Shown piece after piece: positions 51,915 to 62,116 of a stretch of DNA of 64,000 nt. Source of the DNA: Diaporthe sp. PMI_573 (Eukaryota; Ascomycota; Sordariomycetes; Diaporthales; Diaporthaceae); NCBI GenBank assembly GCA_021399435.1, contig JAJTUP010000052.1:372001-436000 (forward strand), given 5' to 3'. The notes under the pieces are model-generated. The model ran no database searches and had not been told where the DNA came from. It was given only the letters and a program-made list of their open reading frames with translations. Numbering within the stretch: the stretch's first letter is position 1; each line of letters begins with the position of its first letter. The position numbers and the translations under genes were made by a program.

Positions 51915-54564
51915 ATGGAGTTGAACGTAGATCCGAGGGTCGTGGAGTCGTACTATGCTTTTTTTGACCGGTATCTTGAAGACTTGCCGCGCAATACGAG
52001 GAATGCCTACAAGCCGAAGTGGGCCGAGTGGCAGGTATGACATTCAGCCTTGCGTGCCGCATAGCCCATTCCAATACCCCCAGATATATTATGACTTTTC
52101 TCTACGGGAGAATTTTCTCTGAGGCTAAAGCTTTGCAGGCATGGTGCGCCGGGCGCTTTGAACCTATCCCGAGCAACTGGGCCCAGTTGATGGATACCTG
52201 GCCGAGGAATCACATGCTTCCAGGGGACCTGGTGGATGACCAGAAGCTTTTTTGGTGGATCAAAGACTTCGTGATACCTCGGGCCCCATCAAAGGGAAAA
52301 CGGGTTAACGCGCAGACTGAGAGGCGGGAACAACGCAGGAAGGTAAAGCTGCATAAGGACGCGCTTACTGAGCTGACTGGCGAGGCCAGAGAAGATTCAT
52401 CCGAAGAGGACGACGCCGATGAAGCTCTGCGGCTACATCACAACTCCGTGAAAAGCTACATTTCGGCTATCGTGAAGATGCATGCCTTCCAGGAAGGCCG
52501 GAAGGTCAACCCTCGGCCGAATCCTCGCACTGAGCAGCTGCGAATGCTTCTGGATAGGCTCAAGACTGGCACATACGAGCAGAACCGAAGAGAATTCGCA
52601 GATCGGCTCGAGGAAACACTCTATGATGCTTATAGCCAGGAGGACATCCCTCGCCACACACGGGCGGCTTGGACTTGGCCCGATCGCCAGACCGTAGGGC
52701 AGGCGCTTCGGACTAACGTTGACTTCCTTCTCGGCACCCACACGGCCAAACGGCCGAGCGAGATCACCAATCTAGAGCTTCCTGACATCTTCTCGTTCAA
52801 GTTGCCCCAGCCGTACAAGTCACGGCAGAGGAAACGGGCCGTGGCGCGTGCGCTGGTCGCCGTGATGCGCCAGGGCAAGAAAAACCAAGAGGGCAAGATC
52901 GAAAAGGCCGGCGTTTTAAGGCACCGCGATCCTCACTCTTGCGCCATCGGCCAGCTGGCCTTCTGGTACTTCTGGCGGTTTGAGCACGAGAAAGAGCCGC
53001 TTCCAGACTTCTCAGACCGTCAATTGTGGTACCATACAAAGGTTCTGCGGCGAGATAAAAAGAATCCCATAGGTAGGTTATCATGTCGCATACTACCATA
53101 ACAGCCGGCTCCCGCCAAGCTTGTGTGCTAATCTTCAACCATAAATTGCCAGCGACCCTCGCAGACAATACTGCTCGGGATTGGGCCCAACGTTTGCTTA
53201 ATGCTAGTGGAATCAATATTACAAAACCCAGACACGGGCGACGTAAGGTGGCGGCGATGTTGGCTGAGTTGGCTCTGTGCCCCGAGCACGAGGTGAGTTA
53301 AATGCCGGCCCGCTGCGCCGAGCGTTGCACTTGCCTATACAAATTGGGTGGCGTGTGACAATCTGGGCCGCAGCATGACCCACCTTCCCCTTGTCCTTCC
53401 TTGGGATCTTAATTACTCACGCAATACTGGCCGTAGATTCGCCGGACCGGTCCCTGGGCAGGCGGCTCTGACTCCTTAATACAATCATACCTTACGGGGC
53501 TGACACCGCAGTTTATGAGGGCGCTGGCGGACTTTGAGCCCTCAGCCCCTGAGTTGTACGACATCCCTCGGGACAGGGTCAAGCCACCGCCGGAGCTGAC
53601 GAGCATGATTTGGCCCGAAATAGACCACTGGGCGTGGTCTCTGGCCAATGAGGGACACCCAGACGCCCTTAAGATTGACCGAGAGAGGGGGTCAGAGGCT
53701 GTGATCGAGACAATGATCTGGTTTCGAGAGATTCTTCTCCAGGATGCCGTATTCCTCCGCAAATCGTACCCCGACCACCCTATCTTCAACCACCCTGTGT
53801 TCAGAAGTCCGGCATTTGCAGTGTTTGCCTACCAAATAGAGGACGCGTGCGCACAGGAGCAAGGAAACGAGAATGCGTGGCTCCGGGCCGAGGAAACTAA
53901 CGAATTCCTCACACAAGCAGTCCGTGATCTTATTAGCCAACAAGCGTACCTTCTCAAGGAGGTCCAGCAGGGCAAGAAGATAAGCAGCGAAGGCTTCAAG
54001 TCGATAAGGGCGCATATAAGAGATCTCGCCAACCAGACTATCCACATTGCAGTCACACGTGGCGAGGGCGGCCCAGCAGCCACACATACAAATACTTGCC
54101 CCACGGCCAACTATCGGCCGCCGGGCGCTTTATCGCGCCCTACGGAAGCAAACGTTGGCACGAAACGAAAGCGAGACGACCACCAAGCAATAGTGGCGAC
54201 GGCGCGAGACGTGCCCGACCTGCCCGTGAAGAAACAAAAGACCGTGCTGAATGGTGGCACTTTAGTCGTGCCACAGCATGACCTTCCTGACAACCTCTCG
54301 TCGGTTGAGGACCTCCGGCGGGTCTGGCGCGAGGGGACGCCGTATATGCCTGCCGTTGCCGTCCTTGAGAAGCAGTATGGGGCTCGCTGGCGCCCTCCTG
54401 CGCGGCGTATGTACTTTTCTATCCGGAAGTCGATCATAGATGAGTTGCAGACCCGCGCAGAGACCCACGGCTGGGACGAGAAGGTCGCAGCAGCCGATAT
54501 GGACCGTGAGCGTGGAAAGCGGTCCCTGGCAAGCTATCACAAGTTTTTAAAGGGCACGAAATAG
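51915..54564 (+). CDS. Crypton tyrosine recombinase (CryptonF type), four exons
   Basis: Model: exon 1 51915-52034, intron 52035-52138 (GTATGA..TTTGCAG), exon 2 52139-53072, intron 53073-53152 (GTAGGT, GCTAAT branch, GCCAG), exon 3 53153-53292, intron 53293-53436 (GTGAGT..CCGTAG), exon 4 53437-54564. All phases fit and no stop remains: 773 residues. The tyrosine-recombinase residues are present in order: R245 (TAKRPSEITNLEL), K376 and H379..R382 (TKPRHGRRK), and the nucleophile Y416 (SLIQSYLTGL). The N-terminal part has the KWAEWQ/AWCAGRF core-binding region. The C-terminal end (VEDLRRVWREG..LEKQYGARWRPP) matches the GCR1_C DNA-binding domain of fungal Cryptons. Such elements move by site-specific recombination, without terminal inverted repeats. 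Element ends were not found. Confidence 0.85.
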
Positions 54565-55098
54565 TACTTCCAGGCATAGTTGTTGTTGTTTTCCTCTCGC
54601 CGGGCACATCGCCGGGGCACCGGCCACCGGAACGGCATGTTGGACAATGTATATAGTCCATAGGTTTCAATATTATCTAGGCGTTCTGACAAGCTGTTTC
54701 TTATATCGAACTGTTCGCCTTTTGACGACGATTCGAACGGTATAAGTGTTTTCTGCCCAAACGTAGTCCCCGTGGAGTTGCGGGGTGGTGAACCCTGGCA
54801 TGTAGCATAGCGCCGGGGAGGCGGCCGGAGGCAGCTCCTTGGAAGTGGTCCGGGATGTCCGTCCGCTATAACCACCCCTATGGTGGGTCTGACCAAGAGA
54901 ACCTTATATTATTGTAACGAGCTCGCCGAGGCGCGTCAAATGGTATAAGTTAAAACCACATAAACCGAATATTCATAGAGTTGGCGCTAAATGGCAGGTG
55001 GCCTGCCGCACTTGCCCTGCGCCGCCCGGCATGAGCTAACATCACCACTCCTTCCCTCCTGCAAAGCTTCCTTTTAAGCCAACACTTCAAGCCTTTAG
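54565..55098. other. 3' flank of the Crypton gene
   Basis: No gene. This probably contains the Crypton 3' untranslated region and its right end, which cannot be recognised by eye because Cryptons have no inverted repeats. Confidence 0.4.
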
Positions 55099-55173
55099 AC
55101 ATCCCAGTAGTACAATGGTTAGTACACTCACTAAAGTGATGAGAAACAGAGGTTTAATTTGTCTCTGGGGTGT
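55099..55173 (+). tRNA. tRNA-like sequence, degenerate (pseudo-tRNA or SINE head)
   Basis: The 75-nt segment has a 7-bp acceptor stem (ACATCCC with GGGGTGT, one G-T pair) and an A-box-like TAGTACAATGGTTAGTAC in the D-arm position. A B-box-like GGTTTAATTTG lies between AGAGG and TCTCT. The anticodon stem pairs poorly and the T-loop is two bases too long, so it is not a normal tRNA. C-to-T changes in the B-box would explain part of this. T-rich sequence follows, as in a tRNA-derived SINE. Confidence 0.3.
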
Positions 55174-56769
55174 CAAACATCTATGTCACGCCCTTTACCC
55201 CGGTGCTCAGGTTGGGGCATGGATGTTTTTTTTGCCTCCTTTTGCTTCTTCTAGCAGGGTGCCACTAAAGCTTCTTTTAGTGCGTCTTATAGCACTTTTG
55301 TTTCTCTACATTTTGATACTACATACAAGTATATGCCCCTAAAACTAAGCCCGTTAGCGTGGTGAGAAGTTGGGCGTGGTGGTGGTAATATATGGCGCTC
55401 CGGCATGACGATACCCGAGGCCGGCCGCTAGGGGTGCCCCAACTTTATCACGCCACAACACCACGGGAGATTTTTTTAAGCGGCCCGCGATAGAAGATAA
55501 CTATACAAAAAAAGCAGGAAATTTACGCCATGTTTGCCTTTTCCGCTTAATCGCACCGTACAGCATGGTAGGCGCCGTGGTACTGCCGTGCCGCAATACA
55601 GGCGGCCCAGGCGGGCGGCCGCATATCGCACTGCGCCACGGCGGGCGCTCTACCCGTAGCGCAGCAACCACGCAGAGATTCTGCTCCGCGATTTACGAGC
55701 GGGTACTCTCGAGGCCGCTCTTTCGAGCGGCACCGCTCACGATACCCTCAAAAATCGCTGGCTTGCGCTGGGGGGAGGATAATGGCGGGCGTGGTTGGCG
55801 GGCACTCACCGCCCGGCTAATGCACCCGAGGCGCCCGCCAGCCCTTACACCACGATAACTTCACGACGACGGCACTTGTGGGAAATCTGATTAGACAGGC
55901 TTGACCGCCCCGTCGACCTCTATCCGCCGTGTCGTTTGCACCCTCGCAGACAAACGGGGACGTGGTGCATCGTGGGTATTTACGAGACCTGGGCCCTGGC
56001 GCTGGTTTCGTAGATGTGAGGGTAAATGGCGGGGTAAATCACGCGTAAACCACCCAGACAGACCTGTTGACATATGCCGGTTATTGGAGGAGAGCGCTCT
56101 TGGATGACCAAGCCGCTCCTCCTTGCAAGTGGCTGATATATGACAAGCAAAGAGAAGAGTTCCGTTTGTTTTTACGTTAGCGATATAGTTTCTATGGAGG
56201 ATGCAATTCTGTACAAAGGGCAGCAAGTATTATATATTGAAGTAGAGCGTCCTGCGATTAGAGCGGTCCTCCTGCCGCTCGAAGGTCTCGAGCAGCCGTG
56301 ATAGGAGAAGTCCTCCACTTACAACCGAGGGTCTTGGCTGTGGCGTCCAAGGAGAGGAAGCGATAACCCCCTATTAATCTCGCAGCAAGAGCCCGGTGCT
56401 GCGCTGTCAGTCTCTCCACCATCATCTTGCCCTCTAGCCGTGGCAACATGGGAGCCCTAGGAACGTATTTGGTAGGCGGAATGCGAGGTAGGCGGTCGAC
56501 CTAAAAGAGAGGGGGGCCGGGACTTGCTGCCAATGACAGAAGTGCCGCGCCTTCTGTGCGACCCGGCCTGTGCTGCAGTTGTTCGATGCAGAGACGGGAG
56601 GAGATAGAGGAGATGAGTGGCCTGGCATAGACATGCGGGCTTTTGCGAGGCGCCGGGGATTGTTGCAAGTGTTTGCCCTCAAATATGGCCACAGGCAACA
56701 AGAAGGCAACCATGCCAAGTGGAGGAGGCAAGAAGCAATGAAGGCATTCTTTCATTTAAGTGTGCAGGT
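55174..56769. other. No recognisable gene
   Basis: GC-rich and AT-rich patches without convincing frames. The frame at 55565-55858 is open but has no domain. GGTAAATCACGCGTAAACC near 56032-56050 resembles, inverted, sequence upstream of the Crypton. Confidence 0.4.
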
Positions 56770-56857
56770 CCCCAATCTGTGCTGTCCTCAATCTGTGCTG
56801 TCCCCAATCTGTGCTGGCCACAATCTGTGCTGTCCCCAATCTCTGTCCCCAATCTGG
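56770..56857 (+). repeat. 16-bp minisatellite
   Basis: The unit CCCCAATCTGTGCTGT is repeated about five times with minor changes, the last units shortened. The copies adjoin without spacers. The array lies about 310 bp upstream of the F-box gene. Confidence 0.8.
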
Positions 56858-57167
56858 ATTCATGCAGCGCCAGCCATGACAGAGATCGGGTGGTACAGTT
56901 GACGAGCACGATGATGGCGCCATTAATACATCCACTCCCGCTCTGTTGCCTTGGCACGACCACAAATTGGCCTGGGCGCTGCTGAGGTAAGGTATGCTTG
57001 GCCCGTTTCACGTGCAAGATCATGTGATTAGTAGACACCCCACTCGGGCGTCCCCTGACTTTTTCTGCGTGTTGACTCATCACCAGTACACATTTCTGAA
57101 TTTCCACCGTCTGCATCGAATGGCCTGGGGTACCGGAACCGCGCTCCCGTAGACTCATCGATTCATC

Positions 57168-58694
57168 ATGGACGACTGGCAGGCGTATCATAACAACGCC
57201 TGGTATCAATGGAATTGCGCACATCCGGAGGTGCCTCCAGGCGGCCTGCGGGCATTAAGTGAAGCCGAGCGAGAAAAATTGCACCATGATGTCGATGGAT
57301 TCCGCGTTACGTCTTATTTCGGCACAGAGTCCCCGGACTACCAGTTTTTTCCAACGCTAGACTGGAGTCTTCGTCATCTCAGAACCAAAACCGACATACA
57401 TGGCAGGCGCGTCGTTATCATGCCTATTTCAAAGTCGGAAATGGCGAAGCGGCCGCCCACTGTCGGCCTCGGCATTCTCGACTCGTTGCCCCTCGAAGTG
57501 CTCAACGTCGTCATCTCTGTCCTCGATATCGCTGCCATGAGCCGGTTCAAGGCCGTGAATCGGCGCGCCTTCCAGGTCGTGAACGCGCATCCGCAGGTCC
57601 GGCTGCTCATCTGGCAGGCCCAGGAGGTCCTCCGCGGCTTCTTCGCCGTCAAGCTCGCCGCCACCGTCACGGTCGAGACGCTCGTCGCCAGACTAGCCGA
57701 GAGCCGGTGCGTCGAGTGCGGCGACTTTGGCGGCTACATGTACCTTCTGACGCTTGAACGGTTCTGTGCCTGGTGCGCGCAGAAGACAGATCGGATCGTT
57801 GCGGTGCAGGAGCTAGTCGCCCTGGCCAGGTTTGGTCTTACTCCTGAGGCGCTTCGCTCCATTCCGCGGTTTGAGAAGTTCCCTGCACCAACGCACCACG
57901 AGCCCGACGAGGGAAAGTACCTTCCTCTCTTCGATCGAGAGTCGGTGCTCAAAGCCGCCATCGCGCGCCACGGCTCCGAGGAAGCTATGAGTGAGTTCGC
58001 CAGACGCATCGAACCCCATATTCTTCAATCCTACGAGGACGACATCGAAGAACGCGAGAGGAAGCACGACGAAGCGAGATTCCGCAAACGACGTGCAAGG
58101 AAGGTCAGATACCGGGCATACACCAGAGCACGGGTAGCGCAGAAGAAGGCGGAAAGGGAGAGGAGGAAACGGGAAGTCAAGGGGAATCAAGAAAGCGGCA
58201 TTTCGTTAAACGAGACCGACCACGATAGCAGCACCGACCCCAACACGGATGCCTGGTCCGAGCCGGAAGCTGAGGAGGATGCATTGCCAAAAGCACTACA
58301 AAAGGCTGAGGAAGAGCGGGAGCTGTCCACCTTATGCCAAGACCCGCACATATCGCAGTCGTTGCGTTGCGCAGCCCTGCTACGCGTCCCCTGGCTGAAT
58401 ACAAAAAGGCGTATCGCGGAGTGGGGTTTCCACTGCGTCGGATGTCTACACAGGCGATGGCTTCACACGGCTGTTCCGAGAGACAATGACAAGCAGACCT
58501 ACTTCAGGCGAGACTTCTTAGTGTCGACCTTCGGGGGGCATTTAGAGGAATTCGGCCCGATCCGCGATGATGGGCATCACACAAGGCGCTGTTGCGAGCA
58601 GGGGATATGCAACAAGAGAGCCCACTGTCATTGCAAGGTGTGCAGGCCTAATGAGAGAATCATGATTGAGCATAGGAACTATTGGGCGGCTTGA
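57168..58694 (+). CDS. F-box protein with zinc-binding cysteines, 508 residues
   Basis: A single intact frame starts at ATG 57168. Residues 102-143 form an F-box (LDSLPLEVLNVVISVLDIAA, then FKAVNRRAFQVVN), the segment that docks to Skp1 in SCF ubiquitin ligases. Two cysteine pairs follow (C181VECGDFGG and FC200AWC203), probably zinc-binding, in an arrangement common to a large family of mould F-box proteins. Residues 285-345 are a highly basic coiled coil (RKRRARKVRYRAYTRARVAQ). The C-terminal part has more Cys/His pairs (FHCVGCLHRRW, RCCEQGICNKRAHCHCKVC). Substrates are unknown. Codon use is GC-rich and there is no sign of decay. Confidence 0.85.
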   Translation: MDDWQAYHNNAWYQWNCAHPEVPPGGLRALSEAEREKLHHDVDGFRVTSYFGTESPDYQFFPTLDWSLRHLRTKTDIHGRRVVIMPISKSEMAKRPPTVGLGILDSLPLEVLNVVISVLDIAAMSRFKAVNRRAFQVVNAHPQVRLLIWQAQEVLRGFFAVKLAATVTVETLVARLAESRCVECGDFGGYMYLLTLERFCAWCAQKTDRIVAVQELVALARFGLTPEALRSIPRFEKFPAPTHHEPDEGKYLPLFDRESVLKAAIARHGSEEAMSEFARRIEPHILQSYEDDIEERERKHDEARFRKRRARKVRYRAYTRARVAQKKAERERRKREVKGNQESGISLNETDHDSSTDPNTDAWSEPEAEEDALPKALQKAEEERELSTLCQDPHISQSLRCAALLRVPWLNTKRRIAEWGFHCVGCLHRRWLHTAVPRDNDKQTYFRRDFLVSTFGGHLEEFGPIRDDGHHTRRCCEQGICNKRAHCHCKVCRPNERIMIEHRNYWAA

Positions 58695-59125
58695 TCTTTG
58701 TGAGGGCGATCGCGGCAATACCCGGCCACCTCGCTGTCAGAGCCTCTTGTCTAACACCATTGTGGGACGGCAAGTAGTGTATGGATCTTTGAAGTACCTC
58801 GGGTTTTAACAAGGCAGACCTCGTGCCTGCCAACGTCACTGCCTCGCGCTCAAGTCAGACTTTTCTTGGCTAGTAGGCTGCGCGGGCTTTGCACAGTGTG
58901 TCGCCGGCCGGCCCATCGCGCTCGCGTCCCGGTTCCCGTGTCCGCTGGCCCGGGCCCCCATGTTTCGCAGCCTGTGGGTCAGGATAGCGTGCCTGTGGAC
59001 GATGCGCCACGCACACCCTGCCGTGGGCGAGCCCTTCAGACAAAGTTTGCACTGGCGCGTCTCTGCCCCCACGCTTGGCGCCGCTGCTCCCCACCACTAG
59101 TACACCTCCGGGCGCCGCGACCAAC
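58695..59125. other. No recognisable gene
   Basis: GC-rich 3' flank of the F-box gene. Overlapping frames on both strands without domains. Confidence 0.4.
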
Positions 59126-59958
59126 CTATCCGCTGTTTATCTGCTGAAGCTTCGTTACCGACTCAATCACTCGGCATTCCTGAACAGAGAGAGGTTGTAT
59201 ATCCTCACCCGCATCAGCGCGTTTCTGGGTGTAATAATCGACGGCCTTGCGCAACTTCAACAGCCGATCTAGCTCCGCCGCATCCGAATTCCATCGTGTA
59301 TCGTTTGCCATCTTGACGCTGAGCCCAGATATATCGCCAGTCTGTTGCTCCGTTGGGTCTGTAGGTCGCGGGGGAGGCGCCATCGCGAAATCCATCGCCG
59401 TGGGTTCAGCTTGAGCCTCATCGAAAAAGGCGATAGCTTCGTTACGGTCTACTGCCAGGGGCGAACTCTGGGTTGGCTGTGAGGGCTTTGAACGATTCGA
59501 GGCGAGCTTGGCTACCCTTAATGAAGACGACGATCTTATGGGCATGGTAAAGAGGGCTTGATCTCTTTCGCCAGTCTTTCAACTCGGCCTCACAGCGTTC
59601 CCGTTCCTACACTTGTAGGCATTACCAGTTAGCACGTGATATCGCGATGGGTTCGCGGGGTTGCCTGCCGACGAGGCAGAGCCTCAACTTACCACTGGGT
59701 CTTCAATGCTCTCCGCGTTAACTACCTTCCTTCCATCGCCAGCAAGAAAAGACTTTACGATGAGATTGATAATATGGCCCCAGCAGCGGCAGCGCCTTTC
59801 GATCCTGACCTTGTCGGCTGCATCGTCGCCAAGCAGGCAGGACCTTGTAGGTGTTGTCGTACTGGAGAGCGACGTTTTTGTAGTTGATGCTATGGCGTTG
59901 TTGCTGGAACACCTTCTGAGCGGGAGCGTGTCCAATATCGACATAGGCCATGCGGGCC
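59126..59958 (-). mobile_element. hAT transposase fragment (middle)
   Basis: On the minus strand CWGHIINLIVKSFLAG (about 59790-59740) matches the conserved RC..HI.NL....F helix of hAT transposases. After a frame change it is followed by MANDTRWNS (about 59310) and KAVDYYTQKRADAGE. The order fits one transposase, but the zinc finger, the first catalytic part and the dimer domain are missing. It is abutted at 59959 by the 3' end of another hAT copy, so one element may have inserted into the other. Confidence 0.75.
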
Positions 59959-60398
59959 CAAGGCTCCGAGCAACGCAACGCAACGCAATATAGCCCCCAC
60001 GTTGCGTTGCGTTGCCGTATTAGTAAGCAGAGGGCACATTGCGTTGCGTTGCGGCAATATATTGCGCAACATATTGCCTTCAAATTGCCTTCGTTGCCAA
60101 TCTTATGACACATAATGACAGATGCCTTGATGTATGTATGATATGCCTGTGATAGCGTCTAGCCACCAACATAGTACAGAAGCCTCATAAATTGCATCAT
60201 GCTTTACACTCATCTCCCTCTGAATCGTACTCCTCTGACGGCGATCCAAGCCACGGGCGTGTCTTGTCGCCTCCGCCCTTGCCTTGCAATAGAGAGGAAT
60301 CTGTGGCAGTGACCAGGCCTGACTGGTACCAAGACCGGAGGACCTGGCACATACTAACCATTATGGCATCAAGAGATAACCTCTGCTGGGTCATCATC
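59959..60398 (-). mobile_element. hAT 3' end, near-duplicate of 3205-3651
   Basis: From CAAGGCTCC to TGGGTCATCATC this segment matches 3205-3651 with only about a dozen differences, mostly transitions. It contains the inverted GCAACGCAACGC repeats and the last 75 codons or so of the transposase (QRLSLDAIMVSMCQVLRSW). It breaks off in the dimerisation domain and continues into unrelated sequence. The two copies are about 56 kb apart in the same orientation. Confidence 0.9.
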
Positions 60399-60572
60399 AA
60401 ACCGAACGGTTGCACTATTAGGAGCCCTGACTTACAACTATCCAAGACTACAACGGAGAAGCCTTTACCTTTTGGCATTATAACCTTCTATCAATAAACT
60501 GGTCACAAAACCGACCAACCAAACGACCGACACAAAGATCAGACTGCGTAAAGCGTCTAGTCGAATTCAGCC

Positions 60573-61156
60573 ATGAATTCAGACTCTCCACCTCCGTCTG
60601 ATGCTTGTCCGGAATTGACATCGGACAATGGCACACCAACTTCCTCCACTCCAGGGTCCGTCAACGGGACGGGAGTAAACCACCAAGCCTCACGTTCACG
60701 TGTCAATAACACCCCTGAGCAAAACAACGTCCCTGTCCGCGTCCCGCCGACTGGAGGGTTCCGATACACCAGGTCCCCTTATCCGGCACCAACTGCCCTG
60801 CCCTCGATTGAGCTTCGCGGTCACGAGCGGACAGAAGCGATCCCATTTCTCAGCATCGGGTCACCATTAGTTCCGCTGTCACGAAACCCGTGGTCACCCT
60901 GCCTACGCTCAGCGTCTGCCGTCAGATTCGCGAGTGAGCCCACCGTGACCCCCCGTCCGCGTCGTCGTCCCCTTCGCCGTCTACAACATCTCCTCGGCCC
61001 GCGGACCCTCCCCCCGGGAGATTGGCCCGCTTGGTTGAGGATCTTCGGTGGCTCATAGACCTCATTTTCATCATGTTCTGGGCCGTGGGGGGCCGCCGGG
61101 GCAACAGGGACGGGAACTGGTCCTGGCGCATCTCGCTGGGCGGCTCGGCGCGATGA
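60573..61156 (+). CDS. Candidate spliced gene with C-terminal membrane helix
   Basis: The ATG at 60573 opens a Ser/Pro/Asn-rich disordered frame (NSDSPPPSDACPELTSDNG start). Downstream, a different frame (about 60945-61156) reads GRLARLVEDLRWLIDLIFIM and ends in FWAVGG..WSWRISLGGSAR and TGA, a likely C-terminal hydrophobic anchor. A GTGAGC donor at about 60936 could link the two, but the acceptor is unclear (ATAG near 61055 keeps the phase). The unspliced frame runs to 61058. Function is unknown and the exon structure is uncertain. Confidence 0.35.
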
Positions 61157-62116
61157 ATAATCTTGATCCGTAGAAGACCCTATGCTGTCGAGCCGATGGC
61201 ATGCGTGGAACTTTTCCAGGTGTTCTTCCGCGGTTTGAAGGAGGGGAGCGATACATATGTGCATCTGCAGAGGTCTTACATTGGCGGGTTGAAGGCACAT
61301 GGTGCACCACTTCCTGGAAGTGGGAATGCGAACGGGACCAACATGTTCACAATATGGATTGCTTGGAGCGGGAAGAGGTGTGATACCATTGATTTACGGA
61401 GTCGGAAAGGTCGCGCACCCAACCACATGCAGCAGCAACAAGGCCGTGCGATGCCTCAAAGCCCTCTCACGCCTCGCTCCTGTCAACATCGCGCATAGCG
61501 GCGACAGACGTTAGCTCGACATCAACTTGATCTATTTAGAAGCTCAATACAAGATTTAAGCTGAGGTCTTGCAAGATCTCATTGCCCCATATCCTCACGA
61601 TAGCAGCGCCTGTTCTCCATGCTCAATACCCTGGGCCCCCTCCCCCTGACGACAAGATTTAAATTCTGAGGCGTGACATTGATCATAGTAATCGTGGGTT
61701 TAACATATCACTTGTATTTACTTATTTCGAAATAAGCTCTTAATTCTTCAACGCAAGCAACTAAGCTTAGATACACAATGTACATGGCCGGAATATGAGC
61801 AGCAAACTTGTATGGTTCATTCACGGTGAGCGAACGACTTCGGGAAGTCGGCATCACGGACGCGATAATTATTTATAGGCAAGATTGACATTACAGATAT
61901 CCGATTAACCTTTTGAAATCATACATACATCTTAGATACATGGACGTTAAATCGTAGTTGCATACCGTCAAAGCGTTAACATCGACTTCCCCTTCCAGGT
62001 CCAAGTCATTTTCCCCCGATACCTAAGAAATAATCATAGTGTCACAACAATCCCAAAGCGCTCCCGTTATTAGAGAATTCCAGAAGGGACAAACCAAAGG
62101 GGCTTGCACGTTTCAT
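61157..62116. other. No recognisable gene
   Basis: AT-rich from about 61500. This is the 3' flank of the DUF3659 gene on the minus strand. A short plus frame (61163-61498) is not supported. Confidence 0.4.

Noticed and set aside
53083..53301. Separate 72-codon protein starting at ATG 53083
   Set aside because: Its downstream part is exon 3 of the Crypton recombinase; the upstream part is intron.
56770..56857. Possible CRISPR-like array
   Set aside because: Units adjoin without spacers, and the sequence is eukaryotic; it is a minisatellite.
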